In this document: positions 53,758 to 62,274 of the stretch, one piece after another
How the letters are laid out: every line of letters begins with the position of its first letter
Numbering within the stretch: position 1 is the stretch's first letter
Assembly (NCBI GenBank): GCA_943788935.1
Contig: CALSSE010000017.1
Coordinates: forward strand, 358,001-422,000
Length of the DNA: 64,000 nt
Direction of reading: 5' to 3'
Source of the DNA: an uncultured bacterium
Lineage (GTDB): Bacteria > Myxococcota_A > Bradymonadia > UBA7976 > VGTA01
Notes under the pieces: model-generated
The model's database searches: none
What the model was told of the DNA's origin: nothing
What the model saw: only the letters and a program-made list of their open reading frames with translations
Position numbers and translations under genes: made by a program

Positions 53758-55100
53758 TCTCCACCATTCGACGCTTTATAACCTTGCTCTTGATCATCAC
53801 CTCTCCACTTTGGATCAGCTCAGGTTTATGGAAATTACGCCCGGAGCTTCCGCTTAAGCTCTCATTGGTCGACTATACCGTGCCTTATGATAACTATGCA
53901 GAGCATAGCGCTTCTGTTTGGGCTTTCAACCATCTTAAGTTGACACCTCCAGCGCTGGTCGACTCATCCTCCTCTTCAATGGACGTCCAAACATATGAGC
54001 CTTGGCGCTATGAGACCGCATATACTGGACCTGAGCCCTTTAAGCCTTATATCCAGAAACAGCTCTCACAAACCTATCCATTAGAGTCTATTCAACATGG
54101 ACAAGCTCTCCCTTATGATCTTATCTATATCGCCGATACCTACGGCGTTTATCGAGAAGATTTTGTGACCAAAATCAAGCAAGAAGGGCAGATTAAAGAG
54201 ATCTCCTCAACAACAGATCCAGATCTCTTAAAGCTCCTCTTCGATCAAGGAGAGATAGAGGTTCATATGGATTACTCTAAACTCATCTTTGGAGGTCTCT
54301 CCGAAGATGATTTGAGCGTGATCGAGGGTCATACCAAGCGGGGAGGAGACGTCTTCTTTGAGTTTAATGCCTTCTGCGACCCAACGAAGCCCCATGTCCG
54401 AGCGCGCGCGGAATCCGTTGTCGGTGTTGAATGGACAGGCTGGTCTGGTCGGTTCTTACCTAACCCCCATGATAAAAATGATTCCCCTCACTGGTTAGAG
54501 AGACAATTTAAGACTCAGTATCCTGATAAAGAGCTGCCCAAGGTCCCAAGTTTACTGTTAGCTCACCGTGATGGACGTGTCTTCCTCATCGAGAGTCAAG
54601 AAGAGGGGTCAGAGGTGATCCCCACACTCCATGTTAACAAGGATTATCGAGAGCGCTTTACGATGGCGAATACCCCTTATTACTATTTCTGGTTCGCGAT
54701 TATGAAACCGATACCCGATAAAGAAGTATCCGTCCTCGCCGAGATACACCTCAACGCTCCCTCAGAACAGCGAGAGATCTACTCTCTCTTAAATATCCCT
54801 ACTCGCATCCCTCTTCTCACCGAGAGAGCGGTCGGAGATTCACATCGTTTTCACTTATCGATCGATGGGAGTGATATCAGAGAAGAGCTTGGGCAATACG
54901 ATTATGCTGGTTTAGCATTTTTAAACTCACTCTCCCCCAAAAATAGAGGCATGGGGGTCAATCAGCGTAAAGTCTTTTGGCAATTTTTCCTCCCCATGTT
55001 GAAGGTCGTTTTATGGGAGAGGACCGAGGCGCGTTATGCTGACTTTCCCCCTCCTTTATGGAAGCGGATACTTAACATAATGGAGCTCTACGTTGAGTAG
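53754..55100 (+). CDS. Exported protein coupled to the polysaccharide synthase, unknown function
   Basis: A 448-residue protein whose ATG overlaps the synthase stop (ATGA). The first 24 residues are a signal anchor (ISTIRRFITLLLIITSPLWIS). The rest is soluble and rich in aromatic residues and Asp/Glu, for example DLIYIADTYGVYREDF, FEFNAFCDPTKPHVRARAESV and TPYYYFWFAIMKPIPDKEV. The alternation of strands and helices recalls a glycoside-hydrolase-like or Rossmann-like fold, but I do not recognise the family. Its position suggests that it edits or secretes the polymer in the periplasm. A D-rich centre could hold catalytic acids. Its function is unknown. Confidence 0.72.
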   Translation: MISTIRRFITLLLIITSPLWISSGLWKLRPELPLKLSLVDYTVPYDNYAEHSASVWAFNHLKLTPPALVDSSSSSMDVQTYEPWRYETAYTGPEPFKPYIQKQLSQTYPLESIQHGQALPYDLIYIADTYGVYREDFVTKIKQEGQIKEISSTTDPDLLKLLFDQGEIEVHMDYSKLIFGGLSEDDLSVIEGHTKRGGDVFFEFNAFCDPTKPHVRARAESVVGVEWTGWSGRFLPNPHDKNDSPHWLERQFKTQYPDKELPKVPSLLLAHRDGRVFLIESQEEGSEVIPTLHVNKDYRERFTMANTPYYYFWFAIMKPIPDKEVSVLAEIHLNAPSEQREIYSLLNIPTRIPLLTERAVGDSHRFHLSIDGSDIREELGQYDYAGLAFLNSLSPKNRGMGVNQRKVFWQFFLPMLKVVLWERTEARYADFPPPLWKRILNIMELYVE

Positions 55101-55152
55101 TTGAGCGATGGAGCTCTCTTTGCCTTTAGGGACAGACCTCAAGGAATAGGTC

Positions 55153-57837
55153 TCAAGGAATAGGTCTACAGGCTTCGACTCCATTGAGGTCGCGGCAGGC
55201 CCAAGAAGGTGGACACCCTTGGTCACAACGCGGGAGGCAATAGCTCTCACTGACCTCTGAGACACATACCGTGCTCTCAGGACATGTGGCCCACTCACAG
55301 CCGGCGTCTACACAGACAAATTGCCCCTCTACTTCGACACAGGCCATGCTCCCTGTACAGTCAGCTTGTCGGCTACAAAAAGCACCCAAGGGTTGAGTCC
55401 CCTCGCCAATGCAGGCGCCTGAACCATCACTGAACAGTTTACATCGCTCACCCTCTCGGCACATTCCATCGGTATAACAATCGCTATAACATTGCCCCTC
55501 AGAGCTTTGATTCAGATCGGTCACTGGGTAGACACACGAGTGATAGGCGCCACAGCTAATCTCGGGAGAGCATATGGCGTCAAGGCAACCGAGTTGAGGA
55601 TAACAAAAGGTTGAAGGGGGGCAATTGAGCGTCGATTCACAGCTAAGGGTAGGGTAGAGGTAGAGGTCAAGGCTATAGTCATTTTGAACCATAGGGTTTG
55701 TGCCCACTACTGAGAGGAGATACCGGCCTCCTTGATCACTGCGCCACTCGATCCAAGCGCCTTGTCTGATCCCAAGGTCAGTTTGGACGACCTGTCCACT
55801 CTCCGCATAGAGGGAGAGATCGAGATCTCCTCGGGAGAGGTCAAAGTCGATATAAGCGCTCATAACAAACCCTGGCTCCAACTCGATTAAAAATAGGTCC
55901 TCATCCGCAGCGCAGAGGGTGAGACTATCGTATAAACCATCGCCGAGTGTCGCTGGCTCTTGTCGCTCGAGAGCATCATCAGTGCATGGAGTCTCACAAC
56001 CTCCATTAGGAGTATTCACACTCAATGTATACTCACCTCTCATATCTTGTTGATAGGGATAGACTGCGATCCAGGCTCGTTCTATCCCTCCACTCGCTCT
56101 CACACAGGAGAGCTGTATCCGCTCGCTGGGTCGATCAGAGAAAGTACTCTCATAATCAAATACTAGAGAGTTATCAGCGCTCTGCGAACTCTCTAGAGCG
56201 ATGGCGATATCAATATCTATCAGAGTGTGGTCGAAGGAGACCTCTACATCCAAGCCATGTAGACTAGGGATCTCTACTTGATACAGATCATAGTCTTCAC
56301 CACATAATGAGAGGTTGGAGTAGCCTCCCTCAGTTATTATTGGCGCATCTCTATAGGCGCTAGAGCTCTCTTCATTTTGATCAAATAGATCAGGATAACA
56401 GCTCGCGATGCAAGAGAGGCTTTCAGGCACACATTGTTGAACTTGCGTACCATCTCCCGTATCTAATAAGAGGCATTCATAACCTACGTCACAGACATTC
56501 TGCAGGCTACAGTCTCGTCCACAATATGTGTCATCTTCATAAGTGAGGCATAGATCTAATGAACCACCACATTGTTCATTTGTTGAGCAGGGATGGCAGA
56601 GGGGGAGAGCGCTGAGACCTCCACCGCCAGTGATCTCTAGAGGATAGACTTGACTCTCGACAGTGTGATCACATTGAGCGCCATTGGGATCATCATTATC
56701 AGTCACGATAATCGCATAATAGAGAGTGCTCACTTGGCCAAGCTCGAGGTTGAGGTTAGGGATCTTGGCGGTCCAACGGCTCTCGACACCTAAAGAGCGA
56801 TCAAATTCAATGAGTGACCACCTTGAGTCGCTCACCGACTCAGGGAGAGGCTCACCTTGGTCCCATACCGCTAATAACGGCGCAGATTTAATGCCAAAAT
56901 CATCATAGACCTCAATAGAGATCTCATAGTCTAAGGGCCCACTCACTTGAAGAGGAGGCTCATGTTGAATCGTAGGCGGTCGACCAACACAGCTTTCATC
57001 TTCTCCTCCTGAGCTCTCTAGACGTACCAAGTAGCGCTTGGTAATCCCTGTACTCCAATCCTCCCCTTGGCGCCTCCTGGCGCGTAGATTAAATGTATAA
57101 CGGTTCTGAGCCTCCAGCTGCTCAAGAGATGGACACCAGCTCAGTCGACGCTCTTTCCCGGTAAAGGTCCCCGGGGGGATGAAGTCTGCTCCTTCAACTG
57201 GCGGATCAGTGAGATCGATCAGCACCTCTTCAGGAGGGATGCCATCTGCGCCGATTTGTACATCGAGCTCTAAACAGCCTCTTTGTGATAGATCTAAACT
57301 CTCTCCTGCGCCTATCGGTCGCATAAACCTCAACGCTGCCTGGTCTCCGATACCGGGGCTATAAACCTCTATTCTGATGGTCTCTGTGGTCGAGAGGCCA
57401 CCCTCATCCAAAACGGTGAAAGATACGCTATAAGCTCCAATATCTCTGAGGCTGGGCGCCCATTGGAAGAGGGCTTGATTCTGAGTTAATGGAGTCAAGG
57501 TGGGCTGCCCGAGAGCTCCCTGAGTGAAGACTTCAGGGAGTGGGTCCATGGTAAACTCAAAGCGGAGTGTACCGCCTTCTTGATCTCGAGCGAAGAGCTC
57601 TACGCTATTAGCGCTATTGACCAACCAAAGTTGTTCTTCGACCGGCAATAGTGAAGGGGGAGTGTTACTCTCATCACAACCAAAGAGGAGCGTCACAGAG
57701 AGCATCACAGAGAGCGTCACAGAGAGCGTCAGGAGCTTCGCCAGGATATTCGCCAAAGAGAGTGGGGATGTGCAAACATACGATAACCTAAGGAGAGAAA
57801 TAGTACTTATCTGCATAGACTGAAGTTGAATGGACAT
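55153..57837 (-). CDS. Large Cys-rich lipoprotein with Ig-like domains
   Basis: An 894-residue protein. The start has AGGAG 6 bases upstream. The signal peptide carries tandem TLSV units of 12 bases and ends in lipobox LLFGC. Residues about 60-170 are cadherin/Ig-like (FTMDPLPEVFTQG, YSVSFTVLDEGGLSTTETIRI). Two further beta domains follow, then Cys-rich segments (CSTNEQCGGSLDLC, CRDLNGVEACRPI), which resemble Myxococcota secreted proteins with disulfide pairs. Two segments carrying YSLDLYLYP and YTLSVNTPNGGC look like pre-peptidase C-terminal domains. The role is probably an outer-surface protein, but no enzyme domain is visible. The stop falls in a 14-base direct repeat. Confidence 0.78.
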   Translation of the reverse strand: MSIQLQSMQISTISLLRLSYVCTSPLSLANILAKLLTLSVTLSVMLSVTLLFGCDESNTPPSLLPVEEQLWLVNSANSVELFARDQEGGTLRFEFTMDPLPEVFTQGALGQPTLTPLTQNQALFQWAPSLRDIGAYSVSFTVLDEGGLSTTETIRIEVYSPGIGDQAALRFMRPIGAGESLDLSQRGCLELDVQIGADGIPPEEVLIDLTDPPVEGADFIPPGTFTGKERRLSWCPSLEQLEAQNRYTFNLRARRRQGEDWSTGITKRYLVRLESSGGEDESCVGRPPTIQHEPPLQVSGPLDYEISIEVYDDFGIKSAPLLAVWDQGEPLPESVSDSRWSLIEFDRSLGVESRWTAKIPNLNLELGQVSTLYYAIIVTDNDDPNGAQCDHTVESQVYPLEITGGGGLSALPLCHPCSTNEQCGGSLDLCLTYEDDTYCGRDCSLQNVCDVGYECLLLDTGDGTQVQQCVPESLSCIASCYPDLFDQNEESSSAYRDAPIITEGGYSNLSLCGEDYDLYQVEIPSLHGLDVEVSFDHTLIDIDIAIALESSQSADNSLVFDYESTFSDRPSERIQLSCVRASGGIERAWIAVYPYQQDMRGEYTLSVNTPNGGCETPCTDDALERQEPATLGDGLYDSLTLCAADEDLFLIELEPGFVMSAYIDFDLSRGDLDLSLYAESGQVVQTDLGIRQGAWIEWRSDQGGRYLLSVVGTNPMVQNDYSLDLYLYPTLSCESTLNCPPSTFCYPQLGCLDAICSPEISCGAYHSCVYPVTDLNQSSEGQCYSDCYTDGMCREGERCKLFSDGSGACIGEGTQPLGAFCSRQADCTGSMACVEVEGQFVCVDAGCEWATCPESTVCVSEVSESYCLPRCDQGCPPSWACRDLNGVEACRPIP

Positions 57838-57967
57838 AATACTCTCCTGCGATAACTGCGAATCATGCCGCTCTTTACAGCGACTCTTCCTTACAAGATT
57901 GGCCTTGTTTATACTGACAGTTTAAATTCTAACTAACAGACATCCGTTGTAGTATAAATCATTCTGC

Positions 57968-57997
57968 TTATCCTATGACAGGGATCTACCCTATAAT
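57968..57997 (+). promoter_or_regulatory. Candidate promoter of the PII-like gene
   Basis: TTATCC (57968-57973) and a perfect TATAAT (57992-57997) with an 18-base spacer, 29 bases before the ATG at 58026. The -10 box is strong and the -35 box is weak. Confidence 0.45.
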
Positions 57998-58025
57998 GTA
58001 ATTTATTGAGGCAGAGAGAACCGCT

Positions 58026-58487
58026 ATGACATTAGAACGAGATGGAAACTTAGAACGAGATGAAAACCTAAAGCGGTTAACTGATCGATCGGAGGGTCAT
58101 CAAGCCTTTGTATGTATCCTTAAAGATTATGCAAAACTTGAAGCGATCTTGCTCGCTTGTGTCGAACACGATATCTCAGGTGGTACAATTTTAGATGGTC
58201 GGGGGATGGGACAAGTCCTCTGTCAAGACATCCCCGTGTTCTTACATCTTCGCGATCATTTTCCAGAGGCGGAGGGTGACTCATACGTTTTGCTGATCGT
58301 CGCTACCGATAGAGAGTTAGAGCTCTGCTTCGAGTTAGCGGAGCGAATTTGTGGCCCCTCTGCTCAGGGCGTGATCTTCGCCCTTCCGATCCTAAGATTT
58401 AAAAGATTTAGTCCCATTCACAGCTATTTTTCTTCCTCTATCTCCGAAGAAGTAGCGGAAGAGAGTGAGCAGATGCCTAAAGATTAA
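58026..58487 (+). CDS. PII-superfamily (GlnB-like) signalling protein
   Basis: A 153-residue protein. Residues about 27-125 match a PII-like ferredoxin-fold: FVCILKDYAKLEAILLACVEHDI, then the GGTILDGRGMGQVLCQDIPVF loop, then SYVLLIVATDRELE, and ending GVIFALPILR. The T-loop is short and lacks the uridylylated Tyr of GlnB, so it belongs to the PII-like group rather than the canonical regulators. Such proteins bind small molecules such as ATP, ADP or cyclic nucleotides and act on transporters or enzymes. The first 24 residues have a duplicated LERDGN unit (18 bases). No amt or gln gene is next to it. GlnII is 30 kb away. Confidence 0.8.
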   Translation: MTLERDGNLERDENLKRLTDRSEGHQAFVCILKDYAKLEAILLACVEHDISGGTILDGRGMGQVLCQDIPVFLHLRDHFPEAEGDSYVLLIVATDRELELCFELAERICGPSAQGVIFALPILRFKRFSPIHSYFSSSISEEVAEESEQMPKD

Positions 58488-58517
58488 GAGTGATTCTTAA
58501 GTCTCGAGATCAACTCT

Positions 58518-59456
58518 TTATTCCTCTTGGGACTCAAGCCAACGCTCAGCATCAATCGCTGCAGCACATCCCATACCTGCGGCGGTAATCGCTTGTCGAT
58601 AAACAGGATCAGCGACATCACCACTGGCGAAGACTCCCCCTATTGAGGTCGCTGTCGATGGACTCTCGACCTTGAGATAGCCCACATCATCCATATCTAA
58701 TACTCCCTTAAAGAGATCAGTGTTGGGTTTGTGACCAATCGCGCTGAAATAACCATCGATCTCAAGTTCATTTGCTACCTCTGTTTGGTTATTATAGAGG
58801 CTTAATTTTGTTACTTTTTGACCGTCCCCATGAACCTCAGTGACTTGAGTATTCCACAAAAACTCAATCTTGGGATTTTTCATCGCCCGATCTTGCATCA
58901 CCTTACTCGCTCTCAAGGTGTCTCGACGGTGTATTACATACACTTTGTCAGCAAACTTTGTGAGAAAGTTAGCTTCTTCCATAGCGGTATCTCCACCACC
59001 AACAACAGAGACGGTCTTCCCTCTAAAAAAGAACCCATCACAGGTCGCGCAAGCGCTCACTCCACGTCCTAGATATTCTTGTTCTCCGGGAATATAAAGA
59101 TATTTGGCGCTCGCCCCTGTAGAGATAATCACTGCGTCTGCAGTATGCTCTGAGCCATTATCTTCCCAGAGACGGAAGGGGCGTGCTGAGAGATCGACTT
59201 TATCAACCATCGCATATTGAACCTGAAGGCCAAACCGCTCTGCTTGAGCTCTGAAGTGCTCCATCAGTTCGGGGCCCATAATCCCCTCAGGGAAGCCAGG
59301 AAAATTCTCTACATCGGTTGTGGTCGTGAGTTGACCTCCAGGTTGTATTCCTGCAGCCATGTATGGCTTAAGGTTCGCTCTTGCTGCATATAGCCCTGCT
59401 GTGTATCCAGCAGGTCCAGAACCGATAATGTAAACATGGTGATGTGTCACGCTCAT
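58518..59456 (-). CDS. trxB: Thioredoxin reductase TrxB
   Basis: Start chosen at 59456 (MSVTHHHVYIIGSGPAG), with AGGG about 9 bases upstream; the frame to 59522 adds 22 unlike residues. The protein has 312 residues, the usual size. FAD-binding GSGPAG is at 12-17, the redox pair CATC at 136-139 (ACATCDG), the NADPH-binding GGGDTA near 153, and the C-terminal FAD contact GVFASGDVAD. It reduces thioredoxin with NADPH. No trxA is adjacent. It converges with the PII-like gene, with 30 bases between the stops, and is separated from the HU gene by a terminator. Confidence 0.96.
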   Translation of the reverse strand: MSVTHHHVYIIGSGPAGYTAGLYAARANLKPYMAAGIQPGGQLTTTTDVENFPGFPEGIMGPELMEHFRAQAERFGLQVQYAMVDKVDLSARPFRLWEDNGSEHTADAVIISTGASAKYLYIPGEQEYLGRGVSACATCDGFFFRGKTVSVVGGGDTAMEEANFLTKFADKVYVIHRRDTLRASKVMQDRAMKNPKIEFLWNTQVTEVHGDGQKVTKLSLYNNQTEVANELEIDGYFSAIGHKPNTDLFKGVLDMDDVGYLKVESPSTATSIGGVFASGDVADPVYRQAITAAGMGCAAAIDAERWLESQEE

Positions 59457-59652
59457 TTGATCATTCCCTCCGATAAAAATTAAGTGAGTATTAAACTTGG
59501 TGGATATGGAGTCTAAGCCCATTTAACAGACGTACTTGTTATGAGCAGTATGGAGAGTGGTGACCGAATCAACATTTGTCAAGTCGGCCCCTAATAAATA
59601 AAAAACTCATTAAACTCTGTGGAGGGCCCTTAAATATCATCGCTAAAAACAA

Positions 59653-59679
59653 AAAAAGAGACGAATTGTCGTCTCTTTT
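59653..59679 (-). terminator. Rho-independent terminator of the HU genes
   Basis: An 11-base stem (AAAAGAGACGA at 59653-59663 and TCGTCTCTTTT at 59669-59679) with a 5-base loop or smaller. Read on the minus strand the hairpin is followed by a run of T, as in a classic terminator. It lies after the HU gene ending at 59738. It can also work on the plus strand, where a shorter T run ends the stem. Confidence 0.9.
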
Positions 59680-59737
59680 ATCGCCCAAGTTTGGGCAGTA
59701 CATCGCTGAATAGCGTGTACTTAAGCTGGAGAAGATC

Positions 59738-60076
59738 TTACTTCTTTTTAGCTTTCTTCTTAGCAGGCTTCTTAGCCGCTTTCTTAGCCTTCTTAGGAGC
59801 GCTGTTGATGGACTCCTTGAAAGCGGTAGCGAGCTTGAAGGTCATCGCCAAACGCTCGGGGATGTCGATCTGCTTGCGATCAGGGGTGAGTGAGGTTCCC
59901 TTACGAGCAGCGCGTCGCTTAACCTTGAAGCTACCAAAATCTTTGATACGGCAGACTTGGTCTTCTTCGAGACCACTGATCACACCGAAGACAGCATCAA
60001 AGACTGCTCCGACTTGATCTTGGGTCACATCATCATTGGCGCTTGAAACCTTTTTTACAACATTTTGCTTAGACAT
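59738..60076 (-). CDS. HU-family DNA-binding protein with Lys-rich tail
   Basis: A 112-residue protein. Residues about 1-95 match the HU/IHF fold: SANDDVTQDQVGAVFDAVFG, then KDFGSFKVKRRAARKG, the beta-arm tip (RKGTSLTPDRKQIDIPERLAM), and FKLATAFKESIN. The usual helix-strand order is kept, but the arm sequence is less basic than in HU proper. The last 20 residues are a Lys/Ala tail (KKAKKAAKKPAKKKAKKK), like histone H1 or eukaryotic-like HU tails, that should bind DNA without sequence preference. A second HU gene lies just upstream (26 bases) in the same direction. Confidence 0.9.
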   Translation of the reverse strand: MSKQNVVKKVSSANDDVTQDQVGAVFDAVFGVISGLEEDQVCRIKDFGSFKVKRRAARKGTSLTPDRKQIDIPERLAMTFKLATAFKESINSAPKKAKKAAKKPAKKKAKKK

Positions 60077-60101
60077 CTTTAAACCTTTCTATGCTTAAAT
60101 C

Positions 60102-60404
60102 TTAAGCGTTGAGTGAGTCTTTTAGAGTCTTAGAGACCTTGAGGCCAACAGACTTTGAAGCAGGAATGGTGATCTCTTCCTTGGTTACAGGGCTACGACC
60201 TTTTCGCTCTTGGCGATGGCGGATCTCGAAGGTACCAAAACTGTTGATGTTGCACTTAGTGTTATCAGTGATCTCAGACTTGATGGCGCCAAAAATCTGA
60301 CCGATAAGGACATCAATCTGCTTCTTGTTGAGCTTGACGTCGTTCTCGCTAAGTTGATCAGCGACCTGATTGATCAAAGCACGCTTGGTAAGGTTATTTG
60401 TCAT
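60102..60404 (-). CDS. HU-family DNA-binding protein
   Basis: A 100-residue HU/IHF-type protein: MTNNLTKRALINQVADQLSE, KKQIDVLIGQIFGAIKSEI, then NINSFGTFEIRHRQERKGRSPVTKEEI and IPASKSVGLKVSKTLKDSL. The arm motif GRxPxTxxEI is the classic HU/IHF form, with the conserved Pro. It bends and compacts DNA. It is the first gene of a tandem pair with the Lys-tailed HU. The length (100) is slightly above the usual 90, mainly at the N-terminus. The promoter is at 60451-60478. Confidence 0.94.
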   Translation of the reverse strand: MTNNLTKRALINQVADQLSENDVKLNKKQIDVLIGQIFGAIKSEITDNTKCNINSFGTFEIRHRQERKGRSPVTKEEITIPASKSVGLKVSKTLKDSLNA

Positions 60405-60450
60405 GTTAAATTCTCGCTTTGTCGGGAGAAAAGAAGGTTGAACGGTGTTA

Positions 60451-60478
60451 AGTATGTAAAAGCCTGTTTGCCTGTCAA
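60451..60478 (-). promoter_or_regulatory. Promoter of the HU pair
   Basis: Read on the minus strand: perfect -35 box TTGACA (60473-60478), a 16-base spacer, and CATACT (60451-60456). It lies about 47 bases before the first HU start codon. Confidence 0.55.
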
Positions 60479-60954
60479 TAGAAAAAAACGTAAAAAGTAC
60501 AAGAGAATCAAAACTCTACAATGAACGACGAGAGTCTGAGCGTTATATTTAACGTCTATATCGCCTTGACTTTGTTAATCTAAATACACTCATTTGAGGG
60601 TACAGAGTTAAACGACTTGATGACGGAATATTATATGCAACATTGAGCCATATCGTGACACGGTGCTTTGTAAGAGTATGTTTTTTATAGGTTTATGGTG
60701 TCGGGGTGAGGGGGGGGAGGGATGTTTCATATGATCCATTCCCTCCGCATGAGTGGTGATCGATTTTAGTGAGGAAATACTTAGGGGATAACGGGTGAGG
60801 GAAATATTTAAGTGTAGATTGACGAGGCGTGTATGTTCATCACCTAGTAAAAATAATCTTATTGTCATCGACAAAAAAAGCCTATTTCGGTAATCAAGAG
60901 GCCCGTAAAGTGAGATCAACATAGGGGACCTTAACTGAAAGTGGGGGGCTGACA
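60479..60954. other. Intergenic region before aspartate kinase
   Basis: About 476 bases with no supported gene. A hairpin with imperfect GGAGGGATG/CATTCCCTCC arms stands at 60716-60746, next to a run of eight G at 60710-60717. A TTATAC-like box and A-rich tracts occur, but nothing matches a lysine riboswitch by eye. A 104-codon frame on the minus strand (60608-60922) has no ribosome site or family match. Confidence 0.45.
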
Positions 60955-62274
60955 GTGAATACGATTGTCCAAAAGTACGGAGGCTCTTCGGTTTCTACTC
61001 CTGGAAAATTACGTGATGTAGCGAGACGTATTGTAGAGACGAGAGAGAGAGGCTATCGGGTTGTTGTCGTGGTCTCAGCGATGGGGAATACGACCAATCA
61101 GCTGCTCTCTTTAGCCAAAGAGGTGAGTCCACAGCCACAGCGACGAGAGCTCGATATGCTTCTCACTGTGGGTGAACGGATATCGATGTCACTCCTCTCG
61201 ATGGCGATTCAAGACCTAGGTGCACCTGCGGTGTCATTTACCGGCTCACAGAGTGGAATCATAACCACTGATACACACACTAACGCTCGGATCACGGAGG
61301 TGAGACCAAAGAGGGTACTCAAAGCGCTTGATGATGACTTTATAGTGATCATCGCTGGTTTCCAAGGGGTGAGCGAGGAGCTAGAGATCACTAGTCTCGG
61401 TCGTGGTGGCTCTGATACAACAGCCGTGGCGATGGCTGCAGCACTCGACGCAGAATTTGTGGAGATCTGCTCTGATGTTGATGGGATCTACTCTACCGAC
61501 CCTCGAATAGACACTGAGGCTTACAAAGTCGATGAATTAAGCTATGAGGAGATGCAAGACTTGGCGGATAGTGGAGCAAAAGTCCTCAACGCGGAAGCGA
61601 TAGAGTGGGCGAGACGCAGCGGTATAGAGGTTCGTTGTGTAGCGACCGCGGATCCTCATCGACGAGGGACGGTGATCAAGAAATCACGAGAGAGAGATCG
61701 CTCTACTTATCATCATCGACAGCTCTCAGCGATTACGGCACATCCAGGCTTGTTACGTATCGAAGGATCAGAGATTGAGCCTAGCGCTCTGAGTGAATGC
61801 TTACATCGCTTTGGAGTCACTGATGCTGACATCTATTGGTCAACATTAAGAGCATCATCTACTCGCTTTTGGACGTGTTGGGTACCGACACAAAACCTTC
61901 ACCAACGTGAACATTTCTTGAAGGCTTTGCATGATCTTGGGGCTCATAAAGTAGAAGATGAATGGTCGTGGGTGACGCTTGTGGGTCGATCTCTTTTAGG
62001 GACCGATGCAACGATGAAGAGGGGACATGAATCCCAAGAAACAATGTTGGAGCGGGAAGCTCAAGTCTCTGAAGAGGGTTCATCTCTTATCAATGAGATA
62101 CGAACGTTCTATTTGGATCAGCATATGAACGCCGAAGAGCTATACTTTACTCCTCACTCATTGCGATGGGCGATCCCACTCTCCGAGGCAGCGTCTCTAG
62201 TTCGTGCTCTTCACTCTCGTTATCTTACCGCCTCCACCTCTACTTCACCGCCAATTGACCAGGAGATCCAGTGA
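60955..62274 (+). CDS. lysC: Aspartate kinase
   Basis: A 439-residue aspartokinase. GTG start behind GGGGGG. Motifs: KYGGSSV (7-13), VVVVSAMGNTTNQLL, LLTVGERIS, GRGGSDTTAVAMAAAL, SDVDGIYSTDPR, SYEEMQDLADSGAKV. It phosphorylates aspartate in the first step toward lysine, threonine and methionine. After residue about 265 the ACT-like part is poorly conserved and lengthened (IRTFYLDQHMNAEELYFTPH), so the allosteric control by lysine or threonine may differ. The start has no strong upstream regulator seen. The stop overlaps the next gene by 4 bases. Confidence 0.93.
   Translation: MNTIVQKYGGSSVSTPGKLRDVARRIVETRERGYRVVVVVSAMGNTTNQLLSLAKEVSPQPQRRELDMLLTVGERISMSLLSMAIQDLGAPAVSFTGSQSGIITTDTHTNARITEVRPKRVLKALDDDFIVIIAGFQGVSEELEITSLGRGGSDTTAVAMAAALDAEFVEICSDVDGIYSTDPRIDTEAYKVDELSYEEMQDLADSGAKVLNAEAIEWARRSGIEVRCVATADPHRRGTVIKKSRERDRSTYHHRQLSAITAHPGLLRIEGSEIEPSALSECLHRFGVTDADIYWSTLRASSTRFWTCWVPTQNLHQREHFLKALHDLGAHKVEDEWSWVTLVGRSLLGTDATMKRGHESQETMLEREAQVSEEGSSLINEIRTFYLDQHMNAEELYFTPHSLRWAIPLSEAASLVRALHSRYLTASTSTSPPIDQEIQ

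Noticed and set aside
60608..60922. A 104-codon frame on the minus strand
   Set aside because: No ribosome site, no recognisable composition or family, and it lies in the regulatory region of two genes.
60479..60954. Lysine riboswitch before aspartate kinase
   Set aside because: I could not find the conserved core helices; only an imperfect hairpin and G-run are present.
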